Made by a program: the position numbers and the translations under genes
Notes under the pieces: generated by a model
Told to the model about the DNA's origin: nothing
The model's database searches: none
What the model saw: the letters and a program-made list of their open reading frames with translations, nothing else
In this document: positions 1 through 8,725 of the stretch, piece by piece
How the letters are laid out: every line of letters starts with the position of its first letter
How positions within the stretch are numbered: position 1 is the first letter of the stretch
Origin: Caballeronia sp. dw_276
Lineage (GTDB): Bacteria > Pseudomonadota > Gammaproteobacteria > Burkholderiales > Burkholderiaceae
DNA length: 64,000 bases
Reading direction: 5' to 3'
Assembly: GCF_018449635.1 (NCBI RefSeq)
Contig: NZ_JAAVUV010000019.1
Coordinates: 25,751-89,750 of the forward strand

Positions 1-2
1 GC

Positions 3-2744
3 GAACCGCTCGAGGCGATCACGGAGGATTTTCGGAAGTTTGTTGGCGTCGCGTATCTTCCCGAAGAATTCAATTTCTACGCGGAAGCGCACCTTCCAAA
101 GGTTAAGAGCTACCTCGATGATGCCGGCAAGTTGGTCGAACGCAAGCCGCACATTCATATCGTGATTCCAAAGCTTAATTTGATCTCGGGCGGCCACCTT
201 GAGCCGCTTGGCTTCTACAAATCGAACATCCAGTTTATCGAGGCGTTTCAGGAACACGTGAACGCAAAGTACGGTTTAGCTAGTCCCAAGGACCATCGGC
301 GTGCGGGGTTCACCAGTGAGTCTGAAATGATCAGTCGGTACAAGGGCGATCTTTTTAAGCCAGCAAGTCGCGATATCAAAGAGACAGTGCTGAATGCCCT
401 GCTTGATCGGAAGATCGAGCGCTATGACGCTTTTTTGGCGCTGCTGGCCGAGCATGGCGAGGCACGGCTTCGTAACGGAGGGCGTGACAACGAATACGCA
501 AACTTAAAGCCGCACGATGCGCCCAAGGGCGTAAACCTCAAGGAGCAGGTATTTTCGCGCGCGTTCGTCGAACTGCCCACGCGGGAAAAACTGCTCCAGC
601 TCTCGGCCGACGTTTCCGTGACCTATGACGCGGTCGGCAAGCCTCGCGAGACGCACGCACGCTATCTCGACGCTTTGGCGCAATGGGAGCAAACCCGGGC
701 GCTCGAAGTGAAGTACCTGAATAACGGCAACACCAAAAGCTTCCCCGCGTACCAAGCCGCATCCCTCAACGAACGTATAGCCGAGCTTCATGCACGACGC
801 GACGCTTTCTATTTAAAACACTTAGAGAACCATCATGAGTCAGGATCAGCACGACCATCAATCGGACACTCAGGCACCTCGCGAAACGGGGCATCTAGAG
901 GAGACACACCAGACAACGCGAGAGGGCTCGGAGAGGCCGGCGCCAGAGACGGACGTGTTCGCGGCGATGGACGACTACATGAATTCGACAATCGAGCCGG
1001 AGTTGGGTCACGAGTCGATGCTTGGCTCGATCCCCGGTTCGGTAGCCGATTCCAACCCGGGTTCCATCCCGGGCTCGAACCCCGATACCCACGCGGACCC
1101 GGGCAAGGAAGCCAAGGCGGCCTCCCGCCCGATGCCGGGCGCGACATCCCAAGCGGACCCGGCGGCGCTGCTTCCGAACGCCGGCAGCATGGCGCTCTCC
1201 CAGATTCCCAAAGAGCGCCGTCCCCGGCCGGCAACAGTATGCGAGGTATGTCCGGCGTCCCTGTGGACCGCTTCGCCCCACGACGTGCAGTGCTGGTGCC
1301 GAATCATGCACTTCACGAGCTGGAGCACGAACGCGCCGTATCACCGGATAGCGTGCGACGGAATCGCCATCGCGAGCGAGCAGGCATAAGTGCGACCGGC
1401 CGTCGTGCCGACAGCGTACTTTCGCAGCGCATGCACGACGAGCGCGAACGCCGCGAGCAGCGTTCCTTCGGCGACGAGTATTCGGTGATTCGTGCGCACC
1501 TGGATCCGTGTCGATTGCTCGCCGAGCTCTCGCACTCCCATGGCGTGCAGCCAGAGAAATACGCGATCGCGATTGGCCGCGATGGCGCGAGCCGGATCCG
1601 CGCCGGCGCACGGCACTTAAATGTCTCTGATTTTTTGACCAAGGAACTGCATCTACCTTGGCGCGACGCATCCGCAATCCTCCGTAGTTCGTATCAGCGC
1701 CAGATCTCGGGCGCTGCCCTCCCCGTGTCCCGCGAGCTTCCCCGCGCCGAACTCTGGCGTGAGTACACGACCGAGCGTGACGCTCTAAGGAGCACGCGCC
1801 AGGACGCAGTGGCAACGCAGCAGATAAGCGAACGATCGCGACGCGCTGACATCAAGCAAACGTTCATTGTCGCTCGCGACATGGCACGCGCTCATCCCGG
1901 GCTGCGCCCGTCAGGCCAGCGCGCCTTGGTGTCGATCGCGCGAATGACGAAAGCCGACGCGGAGCAGACCCTTCGTGCTCAAATCCTCCTCGAGCGCCAT
2001 GCATTGAAAGCCAAATACGGTCAGGGGCACGGCGCGTCGTTCGGCGAATTCTTGCAGGCACGCGCGCAAGCCGGCGACGCCCGCGCCCTGGTTGAGTTGC
2101 GCAGGATGCGGCCGACGACACCGGACGAGCCGAAACCCGAAGAGAACTGGATCATGCCGGCTGACTCCGAGCCATTGAACTTGAGACGAAATGCGGATGC
2201 AGCAGACGACAAACCCCGCGAAGTCGGCGAAGCGGATTCGAGCAAATCGGGCTTCGGCAACCAGATCATCTATCGGGTACCGCAGCTGAGCTATGAAGTG
2301 CATCGAGATGGGAATGTGACCTACCGGCACGATGGACGCAGCGTTGTCCGCGATCACGGTCGCGCGGTACGTGTGCTCCAAACGGATCGTACCGCGATTG
2401 AAGCAGCGCTGCGCCTCGCGCAAGCCAAATTTGGCCCCGTGCTTAGGCTGCAAGGCCCGGCGCGCATGCAACGGGAAGCCGCAATTGTCGCGGCTGAAGC
2501 GGGCTTGTACGTCGAGTTCTCGGAGAGATCTCTTAACGACATTATGCAAGCCCGACGGGTCGAGCTGATAGCCGATCGTGCGACAGCGGTCGAGACACGA
2601 GCCCAAGATTGTTCACGCTTGCGCGCTACTCCGCCTCGACCGACGCCTGGCAAGCCAATCCCTGCGGTTCGTCCTCTGTCCGGGCCCGCGCCCATTTTGG
2701 AATCCGACCGAGAGCTTCCGGATCCGTCCGCACCTACTATTTGA
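3..2744 (+). CDS. Relaxase/mobilisation protein with LPD7 domain (5' end outside window)
   Basis: The frame is open from base 3, so the gene starts before the window; the TTG at 132 is only an internal codon. The visible N-terminal part has a His-rich strand (KPHIHIVIPKLN) like the metal-binding HxH motif of MobA/VirD2-type relaxases, which nick oriT and lead single-stranded DNA into a recipient. A Gly/Arg/Pro/Ser-rich linker covers about 840-1250. The C-terminal segment at about 2270-2530 (DGNVTYRHDGRSVV, then ALRLAQAKFGP) fits the LPD7 domain often found at the end of relaxases. A terminator hairpin follows at 2894-2917. Codon use in the linker is odd: see the alternative-frame ORF at 835-1389. 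The family is likely; the relaxase class cannot be set without the N-terminus. Confidence 0.72.
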   Translation, partial: EPLEAITEDFRKFVGVAYLPEEFNFYAEAHLPKVKSYLDDAGKLVERKPHIHIVIPKLNLISGGHLEPLGFYKSNIQFIEAFQEHVNAKYGLASPKDHRRAGFTSESEMISRYKGDLFKPASRDIKETVLNALLDRKIERYDAFLALLAEHGEARLRNGGRDNEYANLKPHDAPKGVNLKEQVFSRAFVELPTREKLLQLSADVSVTYDAVGKPRETHARYLDALAQWEQTRALEVKYLNNGNTKSFPAYQAASLNERIAELHARRDAFYLKHLENHHESGSARPSIGHSGTSRNGASRGDTPDNARGLGEAGARDGRVRGDGRLHEFDNRAGVGSRVDAWLDPRFGSRFQPGFHPGLEPRYPRGPGQGSQGGLPPDAGRDIPSGPGGAASERRQHGALPDSQRAPSPAGNSMRGMSGVPVDRFAPRRAVLVPNHALHELEHERAVSPDSVRRNRHRERAGISATGRRADSVLSQRMHDERERREQRSFGDEYSVIRAHLDPCRLLAELSHSHGVQPEKYAIAIGRDGASRIRAGARHLNVSDFLTKELHLPWRDASAILRSSYQRQISGAALPVSRELPRAELWREYTTERDALRSTRQDAVATQQISERSRRADIKQTFIVARDMARAHPGLRPSGQRALVSIARMTKADAEQTLRAQILLERHALKAKYGQGHGASFGEFLQARAQAGDARALVELRRMRPTTPDEPKPEENWIMPADSEPLNLRRNADAADDKPREVGEADSSKSGFGNQIIYRVPQLSYEVHRDGNVTYRHDGRSVVRDHGRAVRVLQTDRTAIEAALRLAQAKFGPVLRLQGPARMQREAAIVAAEAGLYVEFSERSLNDIMQARRVELIADRATAVETRAQDCSRLRATPPRPTPGKPIPAVRPLSGPAPILESDRELPDPSAPTI
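835..1389 (+). CDS. Alternative-frame ORF nested in the relaxase linker
   Basis: A 184-codon ORF lies in the +1 frame relative to the relaxase, beginning MSQDQHDHQS after a weak AGAGAA ribosome-binding-like stretch. From 835 to about 1230 this frame uses host-like codons ending in G or C (ccg, ggc, tcg, gac, gcg). The relaxase frame in the same stretch uses many tca, gga and cga codons that are rare elsewhere in the gene. After about 1230 the preference returns to the relaxase frame. The product would be acidic, disordered and Pro/Gly/Ser-rich, with short repeats (SIPGS, SNPGS). It could be a real overlapping gene, the relic of a separate gene, or a byproduct of the Arg/Gly/Pro-rich linker composition. 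No homology is recognised. Confidence 0.35.
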   Translation: MSQDQHDHQSDTQAPRETGHLEETHQTTREGSERPAPETDVFAAMDDYMNSTIEPELGHESMLGSIPGSVADSNPGSIPGSNPDTHADPGKEAKAASRPMPGATSQADPAALLPNAGSMALSQIPKERRPRPATVCEVCPASLWTASPHDVQCWCRIMHFTSWSTNAPYHRIACDGIAIASEQA

Positions 2745-3220
2745 CTGCGTGGGCGATGAGTTGAGCGTAGGTCGTTGAACGACATTGGACGGTTTTAGAT
2801 CGAGAAGTGTCGGATTCCAGCTCCATTCGAGTGGGCAATCAATGCTAGCCTGAGCTTCGCTCAGGTTCTGCGCCCCTCGGCCAGGATCTTTAGGCCTCGC
2901 GCAAGCGGGGCTTTTTTGGGTCTACCGAGATAGTCGAGCCATGCGCCGTTCGACCGGAGATTCGTTTCTTTTTGGCGTGGTGCGCGTCTACGTGGACGTA
3001 TACGGCCTATTTTGCGCCGCTTGCCACCGGCTCTTTTCGGCCACAAGCGGTCATTCGAGGCTACCGGACAGATTGTCGTCAATTGTGTTTGCGCGCCAGT
3101 TTTGCGGCGACGAAACGATGATGTTCCCGTCGCCGCGACCATCGATACTCTCGCCGCATAAACGGAAGCACCACCGAAGCTAAAGCAGGTCCGAAGATGT
3201 GCTTGCCGCCAGCACCGGCC
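2745..3220. other. Intergenic region
   Basis: Between the relaxase stop and the end of the convergent porin gene. Apart from the terminator at 2894-2917 nothing was recognised; the short ORFs here have no ribosome-binding site or family resemblance. Confidence 0.5.
2894..2917 (+). terminator. Rho-independent terminator after the relaxase gene
   Basis: Seven-base-pair stem GCCTCGC/GCGGGGC (one wobble pair) with a GCAA loop, followed directly by six T residues. It sits 150 bases after the relaxase stop codon and is oriented to end plus-strand transcription. Confidence 0.75.
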
Positions 3221-4342
3221 TTAGAATTTAACGCGAAGGCCAGCGTGCAGCGCCAACTGTCCATGATTGCTTGATTGCGCGCCGACCACTGCGCTGTCGA
3301 TGTCTGCATAGGCACCGCCCGCCGCCCGCTGATACGTTGCCTGCGCCGCGATATCCGTGCGCTTGGACAACGCATAGCTTGCAACGACGTCGACCTGGTG
3401 ATATTTCGGTTCCTGCCCGCTGTAGTTCACCTTCCCATTGACGAAGTTGTAGCCTCCGCCCACCAGTAACGCAGGCGTGATGTTGTATTGCATCCAGGCT
3501 TCGTAGCTGTCGAACCAGACTGAACTGGTCGTTCCGTTTGCCTGATCAAAGCGGGTATTTGTGAAGTTCAGGCCAAGAGTCGCCGCGCCCAGCTTGTACG
3601 TCCCGCCTACGCCTGCGATCTGCTCGCTCGCGGGCTGGCCGACGTACCCAAACACACCGGCATTTGTCGAATGGTTTGCTACAAAATTGCCATCGGTGAA
3701 CTGCGTGCCAGGATTTTTCGCCAAAAAGTACGCCGCAGCGATATATAGATTGCCGTTGATGTAACTCGCACCCGCAGCGGTCGTGCTGTTGCGCCCGAAA
3801 GAACCAGCGACTCCGCCGAACGCATACATCGCACTGAAGGTCAGGCCGGCATACGTCGGGCTTTTGTACTTGACCGAGTTGTTGACGCGAAATGCGTCGT
3901 TGGTATTGTCGATATCGTTGGCATGCGATGCATAGGCGCCCCAGTTTTGCAAGTTAAGCGTCGCCGGCCCAATATAGTCGACAATCAGATCGTACTGACG
4001 ACCAGCTGTGACGGTACCCCATGTATCCGGTGACGAGAGGCCCACGTAAGCCTGGCGCCCAAATAGCAGTCCACCTTGCCCCAGCGCACCATTGAACGAG
4101 TTGAAGCCGTTTTCAAGGCGGAATATGGATTTAAGCCCACCGCCGAGGTCTTCAGTGCCCAGCAAACCCCATCGGCTTCCGATATCTGCACCGCTAGCTG
4201 CCTTTAGGAGTGATTTTCCGCCCGCGTTGTTGACGAAAGTAAATCCGTTATCGATCGCTCCGTACAACGTTACGCTGCTCTGCGCAAAGCTGACACCGGG
4301 AATGAAGACGCTGACAGCAAGTGCATAAATAGCCTTTTTCAT
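3221..4342 (-). CDS. Gram-negative porin (Burkholderiales OmpC-like, 16-strand family)
   Basis: Outer-membrane diffusion channel of 373 residues. It starts with a signal peptide (MKKAIYALAVSVFIPGVSFA, cut before QSSVTLYG), the standard opening of Burkholderia and Paraburkholderia porins. Characteristic family segments are SSVTLYGAIDNGF, SRWGLLGTEDLGGGL and the C-terminal strand ending in KF, recognised by the BAM machinery. AAAGGTG precedes the ATG at a good distance. It lies 215 bases downstream of the racemase-like gene on the same strand, so it may serve uptake of that cluster's substrate. The substrate is not evident from sequence. Confidence 0.93.
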   Translation of the reverse strand: MKKAIYALAVSVFIPGVSFAQSSVTLYGAIDNGFTFVNNAGGKSLLKAASGADIGSRWGLLGTEDLGGGLKSIFRLENGFNSFNGALGQGGLLFGRQAYVGLSSPDTWGTVTAGRQYDLIVDYIGPATLNLQNWGAYASHANDIDNTNDAFRVNNSVKYKSPTYAGLTFSAMYAFGGVAGSFGRNSTTAAGASYINGNLYIAAAYFLAKNPGTQFTDGNFVANHSTNAGVFGYVGQPASEQIAGVGGTYKLGAATLGLNFTNTRFDQANGTTSSVWFDSYEAWMQYNITPALLVGGGYNFVNGKVNYSGQEPKYHQVDVVASYALSKRTDIAAQATYQRAAGGAYADIDSAVVGAQSSNHGQLALHAGLRVKF

Positions 4343-4557
4343 GATTCACCTTTTATTTGACGATGTGCGATCGAACCCGGTCAGCTATCCGTTTAACGAG
4401 GGCTATTCGTTCCTGAACGGGTTTATGAAGAATTAAATTGAGTGGTCATTACTACGTATGCCGAACTAACAGGTGTTCGCCAGTCCAGCTGGAAGGCACG
4501 CGCCAAACCACCGGCGATGCATTTCCGCCTCGGGTCGTACCGCTGGTTGCTAGATAT

Positions 4558-5202
4558 CTACAGCAGGCGCATCAACTGCCGGGTGGCAGCGGGCACAGGC
4601 GCGATGATGGGTACGGAAAAACGGCCAGTCAGCGCCGATGCCGCCTGACCCAACGGGCCGCCGCCAATGATCACCGCCTCTGCGCCATCAATAGCGATTG
4701 ACTGCTCGATCGCGACGGCCAGCGCTTCGATCAGTTTCTGTGGATCGTTCGCCAGTTCTCGCGGGTTTCCCAGCGTCAGTCGAATGCCGGTGTACTGATC
4801 GCTTAGTTGAAGACTGAATGCACGTTGGTCAATAGGCGTAACGAGGTCCGGTGTCACGGTCGCCACGCCAAAACGACGTCCTTCCTCCGATGCTTCGAGC
4901 ATGGCCGCTTCGCACAGGCCGACGATGGGCACGTCCGTCATCGCTCGCAACTGGCCGAGCCCAGGGTCGCCGAACGCACTCACGATCATCCCCGCCGGCT
5001 GCTCGCGCTGACGCTGCCAGCACGCGACGACCTCCTGCGCCGCAGCGTCCAGTTCCGCCTCGGTCGTGATCATCGGGACGCCGGACTCAGCGGTGACCCC
5101 GATCACGACCATGTACTCCGGCACATACGACCGGGCGATATCCACCATCATCGCGGTGGTATCGACCGATGTGTTTGGGTTCAACAAGAGAATGTGGGTC
5201 AT
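4558..5202 (-). CDS. Asp/Glu/hydantoin racemase-family protein lacking both usual catalytic cysteines
   Basis: A 214-residue protein of the aspartate/glutamate/hydantoin racemase fold. It has the N-terminal LLNPNTS motif, the FGDPGL motif and the PIVGLCEAAM segment of HyuE-type enzymes. Hydantoin racemases use a pair of cysteines at about positions 76 and 181. Here residue 76 is Ala (SAFGDPGL) and 181 is Gly (IIGGGPLG), while Cys97 belongs to a different motif. A classic two-cysteine racemase mechanism is therefore unlikely; a decarboxylase-, isomerase- or lyase-like role within the fold is possible. It is 47 bases downstream of the MFS gene on the same strand, suggesting an operon in which the transporter imports its substrate. 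Family assignment firm, reaction unknown. Confidence 0.85.
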   Translation of the reverse strand: MTHILLLNPNTSVDTTAMMVDIARSYVPEYMVVIGVTAESGVPMITTEAELDAAAQEVVACWQRQREQPAGMIVSAFGDPGLGQLRAMTDVPIVGLCEAAMLEASEEGRRFGVATVTPDLVTPIDQRAFSLQLSDQYTGIRLTLGNPRELANDPQKLIEALAVAIEQSIAIDGAEAVIIGGGPLGQAASALTGRFSVPIIAPVPAATRQLMRLL

Positions 5203-5249
5203 GTCGGATCGGCGGTATGAGTTGAGCGGAGATCAGGTCAGGCGTCCCG

Positions 5250-6695
5250 TCAGGACAGCGGCGTGGCTGCACTGCCGGCATGAAGGCCTTCATCTACGGT
5301 TGTGCTCACGTTCTCGAGCGACTTGCCGAAGGTTTCTGGCCCGAGCAGCGAGCACACGGCGAAGATCGTGTACATCACCGCAATCAGGCCAAACACGCCG
5401 ACAATGCCGTAGATATCGAATAGCCGACCTGAAACGAGCGGCATGATGGCGCCTGCCAGTGTTCCGGTCGCGAGGATGAAGGCGGTACCAAAAGCCCGGA
5501 CCCGCGTCGGATAGAGTTCCGGAGCGTAGATCCAGATGGTGGTGTTGAGCAGCAGCACGAAGAACTGGAACGCGGCACCGCACAGCATGATCAAAAAGAC
5601 CGTGTGAGCAAGGAAGCCAAACGAGAGTGCTGCCACACATGCGAGGATCGAGCCGAAGAAAAGCACGGTCTTGCGCGGGAGCTTGTAGCCAAATATCGAA
5701 GCCGTGATCGCTCCGAGCAGACTTCCACCCTGCATGACCATCGTGAACGCCAGGCTCTTTGTGATCGTGTAGCCCTGTGCGACCAATATAGTCGGCATGA
5801 GTGTCAGCACCGAGATCTGCGCCCCGTAGGTCATCCACACAGCAAAAGCTGCCACGGTCGTGCGTTTGACAAGAGCGGCGCTGAAAATCTCGGCAAACTG
5901 AAACGGGCTTCGAAGCGGCGCGCGCGTCTCGGTCGGTGACACATAGGAATGAATCACATCGGGCGTGCCACTCAGCTTGCCTGCCGCGAGTTTGGTGAGG
6001 ACCAGATTGGTCTGCGCAACGTCGCCGCGCGAGAGCAGGAAGCGTGGCGTTTCGGGCACGATGCGCCGATAAAAGACACCCAGCAGCGCCGGCAACACCA
6101 GGCAGGCAAACAGCCAGCGCCATCTGTCCGGGCCTGAGAAGATGGAAAACACAAGCAGGCCGAACGCAGGTGCAAGGAAATTACCCAGCCCGCCTGCGCC
6201 GACATTCAGCAAGCCGACCACCGTGCCTCGCGAGCGTGCGGAGCAGAACTCCGCCAGCATCGTGACTGCAATCGAGATTTCGCCGCCAAGTCCAAAGCCG
6301 ACGATTGCCCGGCCGATCATCAACACCGTGAAGTTCGGCGCCAGCGCGCAGATGATCGCGCCAAGCGTGAACAGCATCAGGTCGGTCACGAGCATCACGC
6401 GACGCCCGTACCGGTCGCCGATCAGTCCCGACAGCAACCGGCCGAGTGCCGCGAGCGAAAACGTCGCTGTGTTGAGCAGGCCGATCTGGGTTGCAGTCAG
6501 CCCCCAGCTTTGGCGCAGGATCGGCCCGACAATGCCGATTGAATTCTGTTCGAAGGCATCGAACAGACCGCCGAGGATGATCAACAGCAGGATTGTCCGA
6601 TGCGCCGGGGTAAAACCGATCGTGTTCAGCGCGTCGTCTAGCTGTGCGGTTTGGGGGGGGCTTTTTGATGCTGGGACAAAGTGCGGGCCGGCCAT
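5250..6695 (-). CDS. MFS transporter, 12-helix, aromatic acid/metabolite:H+ symporter-like
   Basis: Inner-membrane major facilitator of 481 residues with about 12 hydrophobic segments. The loop 2-3 signature is GLIGDRYGRRVM, and the second-half features (PETPRFLLSRGD, YAPELYPTRVRAFGTAF) match the sugar-porter/aromatic acid:H+ symporter branch (compare AaeX, PcaK, SV2-like). GGGAGC precedes the ATG at 6695. The gene probably forms an operon with the racemase-fold gene and is likely controlled by the RpiR-type regulator upstream. The substrate may be a hydantoin, amino acid or organic acid; this is inference from context. Confidence 0.9.
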   Translation of the reverse strand: MAGPHFVPASKSPPQTAQLDDALNTIGFTPAHRTILLLIILGGLFDAFEQNSIGIVGPILRQSWGLTATQIGLLNTATFSLAALGRLLSGLIGDRYGRRVMLVTDLMLFTLGAIICALAPNFTVLMIGRAIVGFGLGGEISIAVTMLAEFCSARSRGTVVGLLNVGAGGLGNFLAPAFGLLVFSIFSGPDRWRWLFACLVLPALLGVFYRRIVPETPRFLLSRGDVAQTNLVLTKLAAGKLSGTPDVIHSYVSPTETRAPLRSPFQFAEIFSAALVKRTTVAAFAVWMTYGAQISVLTLMPTILVAQGYTITKSLAFTMVMQGGSLLGAITASIFGYKLPRKTVLFFGSILACVAALSFGFLAHTVFLIMLCGAAFQFFVLLLNTTIWIYAPELYPTRVRAFGTAFILATGTLAGAIMPLVSGRLFDIYGIVGVFGLIAVMYTIFAVCSLLGPETFGKSLENVSTTVDEGLHAGSAATPLS

Positions 6696-6942
6696 TGCGT
6701 TGCTCCCGGAAGACTGGGCGGGCCACCGTGGATCGCCGTCAGTGGAGACGAATGTAACTTTTCATTTTTCAAAGGAAAAGAAAAATCTTTTTCTTTTTCA
6801 AAATGCCTTCCGGCGGTGCCTGCGTTCTGTCTGCTGGTGCTGAATTTCCCGAAAAAGTCGCACAAACAACGGGTTAGTGAAACTACACGCACCTTTTCAG
6901 CGCATCGAACACGCTACGCATTTTTGCGAGTCGCCGAGTTTA

Positions 6943-6968
6943 GAAATGAAAACCGATTTTCATATTTC
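6943..6968. promoter_or_regulatory. Inverted repeat, candidate RpiR operator
   Basis: Arms ATGAAAA and TTTTCAT flank a CCGA centre and extend outward to GAAA and TTTC. It lies between the RpiR gene end and the MFS gene start. RpiR-family operators commonly contain GAAA/TTTC half-sites. A second AT-rich repeat (GAAAAA-TC-TTTTTC) is at 6780-6793. No T-run follows on the minus strand, so a terminator is less likely. Confidence 0.35.
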
Positions 6969-6977
6969 ACTGACTGC

Positions 6978-7835
6978 TCACCGATGACGTTGGGCCATTT
7001 CGTCGATCGCGTCGTGTGCAACCTCGATAGCCGCGAGCCGTTTTCGGCCCGCCAGTCCCTTCAGATGCATCACCTGGGACGCCAGCACGTCGCACAGCGC
7101 CATGACCGCCACGTGGTTGTCGAGAGGGCCAGGGCCGGCCGTCTCGCATTGAATCGTCCACGTAGCATCAGGATGGGCCGGCGAGTTGCGGTCGGTTATA
7201 TAAAGCACTTTCGCACCGGTCCTGCCGCCAAAGGAAATGACGTCGGCGAGTTGACGAACGCGGCGCCGCACGCCAAATGCAACGATAAAATCGTCTGCCT
7301 CGATGCCGGCCAGATACTCGCCGATGGTTTCGCCAGCGCCAGGGATCGCAAGCGTGTTTTCTGCTACCTGGATAATCTGCCAGCGAAAGTAAGCGGCAAA
7401 AGCGTGGTTGCTTCGATACCCCAAGACCAGTACTCGACGGGCGCCCGCGATGCCTTCAGCAATTTCAGCGACCTGCTCGCCTGAAATCGCAGCGAAAGTC
7501 GCGCTCAGATTGGCCTGACTCTGCCGCAGGTGATTGTCCAGCGAGGTAGTTTCAGCGACCGGGTTGGCCGCCGACAAGAAGAGCGGTGAGCCCGCCTCTT
7601 TCTCATCACGCACGTGCCGGCGCGCCTCGTCATAGCTCTCATAACCCAGGCGACGGATAAACCGGCTGACCGTTGCATTCGAGACGTCTGCAAGCGCGGC
7701 CAGTTCACTGGCCGTGTAACTGGCGAGATCGCCCGGAAAGTCGAGTACGAAATCGGCGAGACGGCGCTCTTTGGCCGGAAGGTCTGCGAGACTACCCCTG
7801 ACACGCCCAACGAAAGAGAGAGACGTCTCTTGCAT
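6978..7835 (-). CDS. MurR/RpiR-family transcriptional regulator (HTH + SIS domain)
   Basis: A 285-residue regulator from the chosen ATG (MQETSLSFVG), preceded by AGGAAC; an upstream in-frame ATG at 7967 would add 44 residues unlike the family. Residues 1-75 form the HTH_6 domain (ASELAALADVSNATVSRFIRRLGYESYDEARRHVRDE). The rest is a sugar-isomerase (SIS) fold that senses a ligand, often a phosphosugar. It is immediately upstream of, and on the same strand as, the MFS and racemase-fold genes and is likely their repressor or activator. The ligand is unknown. Confidence 0.9.
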   Translation of the reverse strand: MQETSLSFVGRVRGSLADLPAKERRLADFVLDFPGDLASYTASELAALADVSNATVSRFIRRLGYESYDEARRHVRDEKEAGSPLFLSAANPVAETTSLDNHLRQSQANLSATFAAISGEQVAEIAEGIAGARRVLVLGYRSNHAFAAYFRWQIIQVAENTLAIPGAGETIGEYLAGIEADDFIVAFGVRRRVRQLADVISFGGRTGAKVLYITDRNSPAHPDATWTIQCETAGPGPLDNHVAVMALCDVLASQVMHLKGLAGRKRLAAIEVAHDAIDEMAQRHR

Positions 7836-8725
7836 GCTTTTGTGGTTCCTCGGTGGCACGGGTGGAGAATGGATATGGGTGAACCGCTCAGCGGGCCCGT
7901 AGCGCACCGAGTATAACCATGCCAGAGGACCCTCCACGCAAACTCGGACGAACAACTTTTCGCCCATCCGGAATCTGGGTTTTGTCTCTGCTGAATGCCG
8001 TAGAGTGGCCGCTATCGGAAACCGCGACGGTCTGCTTTGGGTCGGGTAGCGCCATTCGCCGTCAGGCAGAGACCGGCCACCTACGGACGTTCGCCCATCC
8101 TTTCACACGAGCGTTTGAACGTCGGCTTCGCCCCAGGCTCCGGACACATTGCAGTCGGTCGCGCGACGGCTGCGAGTAAGCCAGTTGCGAACGGTAAGAT
8201 GATTATCTGATTTCGACGGTTGATTCGCTGTAACAGCGAACGCTACCGCTGCGACGTGATTCACGCCAGCGCGCATCGGCCATCTGCGCGAACGTAGTCG
8301 CAGTGGAGAGCGAGGGAAGTTGATGAGATGATGAAGACGATTGTCGTGTATCGGGGCGATGCTATTATCGGCTTTCGAGCGATCGCTTAAAAAAGTTTTC
8401 ATTCTTTCCTTGAATTTTCGCTTAACGATTTCTACTCTAACCCTTGCAGCTAGTTTGACTGGCCCGACACCAACCCAAATGCACGCTGCCCAACTCCTGC
8501 GTGCCCTTACGGCGTGACGCTAGGACAACGCTCATAGTACGGTTCCGCGGCCTCACTGTTAAGACGGCAAGTTGACTAGCTGAAAGTAGCTATGCAGTGA
8601 CAAACGTGCAGCCAAGGCCCCTGTCGATAGAACAGATGACGAGCTGCCGATTTTTCCGCGCCCTGGTTCAGTCGTTCCTGGTTTCTGGTCGCAGCATTTT
8701 GTAGTTCACCTTATGAAGGGAACGC
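7836..8725. other. Intergenic region upstream of the radical SAM cluster
   Basis: About 890 bases between the RpiR gene and the radical SAM locus. Short ORFs on both strands (for example 8103-8402 minus) lack a ribosome-binding site and resemble nothing known. The promoter for the downstream cluster should lie here, but I cannot place it with confidence. Confidence 0.4.

Noticed and set aside
895..1815. 306-codon minus-strand ORF opposite the relaxase
   Set aside because: Arg-rich shadow of the GC-rich coding strand; no ribosome-binding site and no family resemblance.
8103..8402. 99-codon minus-strand ORF before the radical SAM cluster
   Set aside because: No start signal and no resemblance; composition of intergenic sequence.
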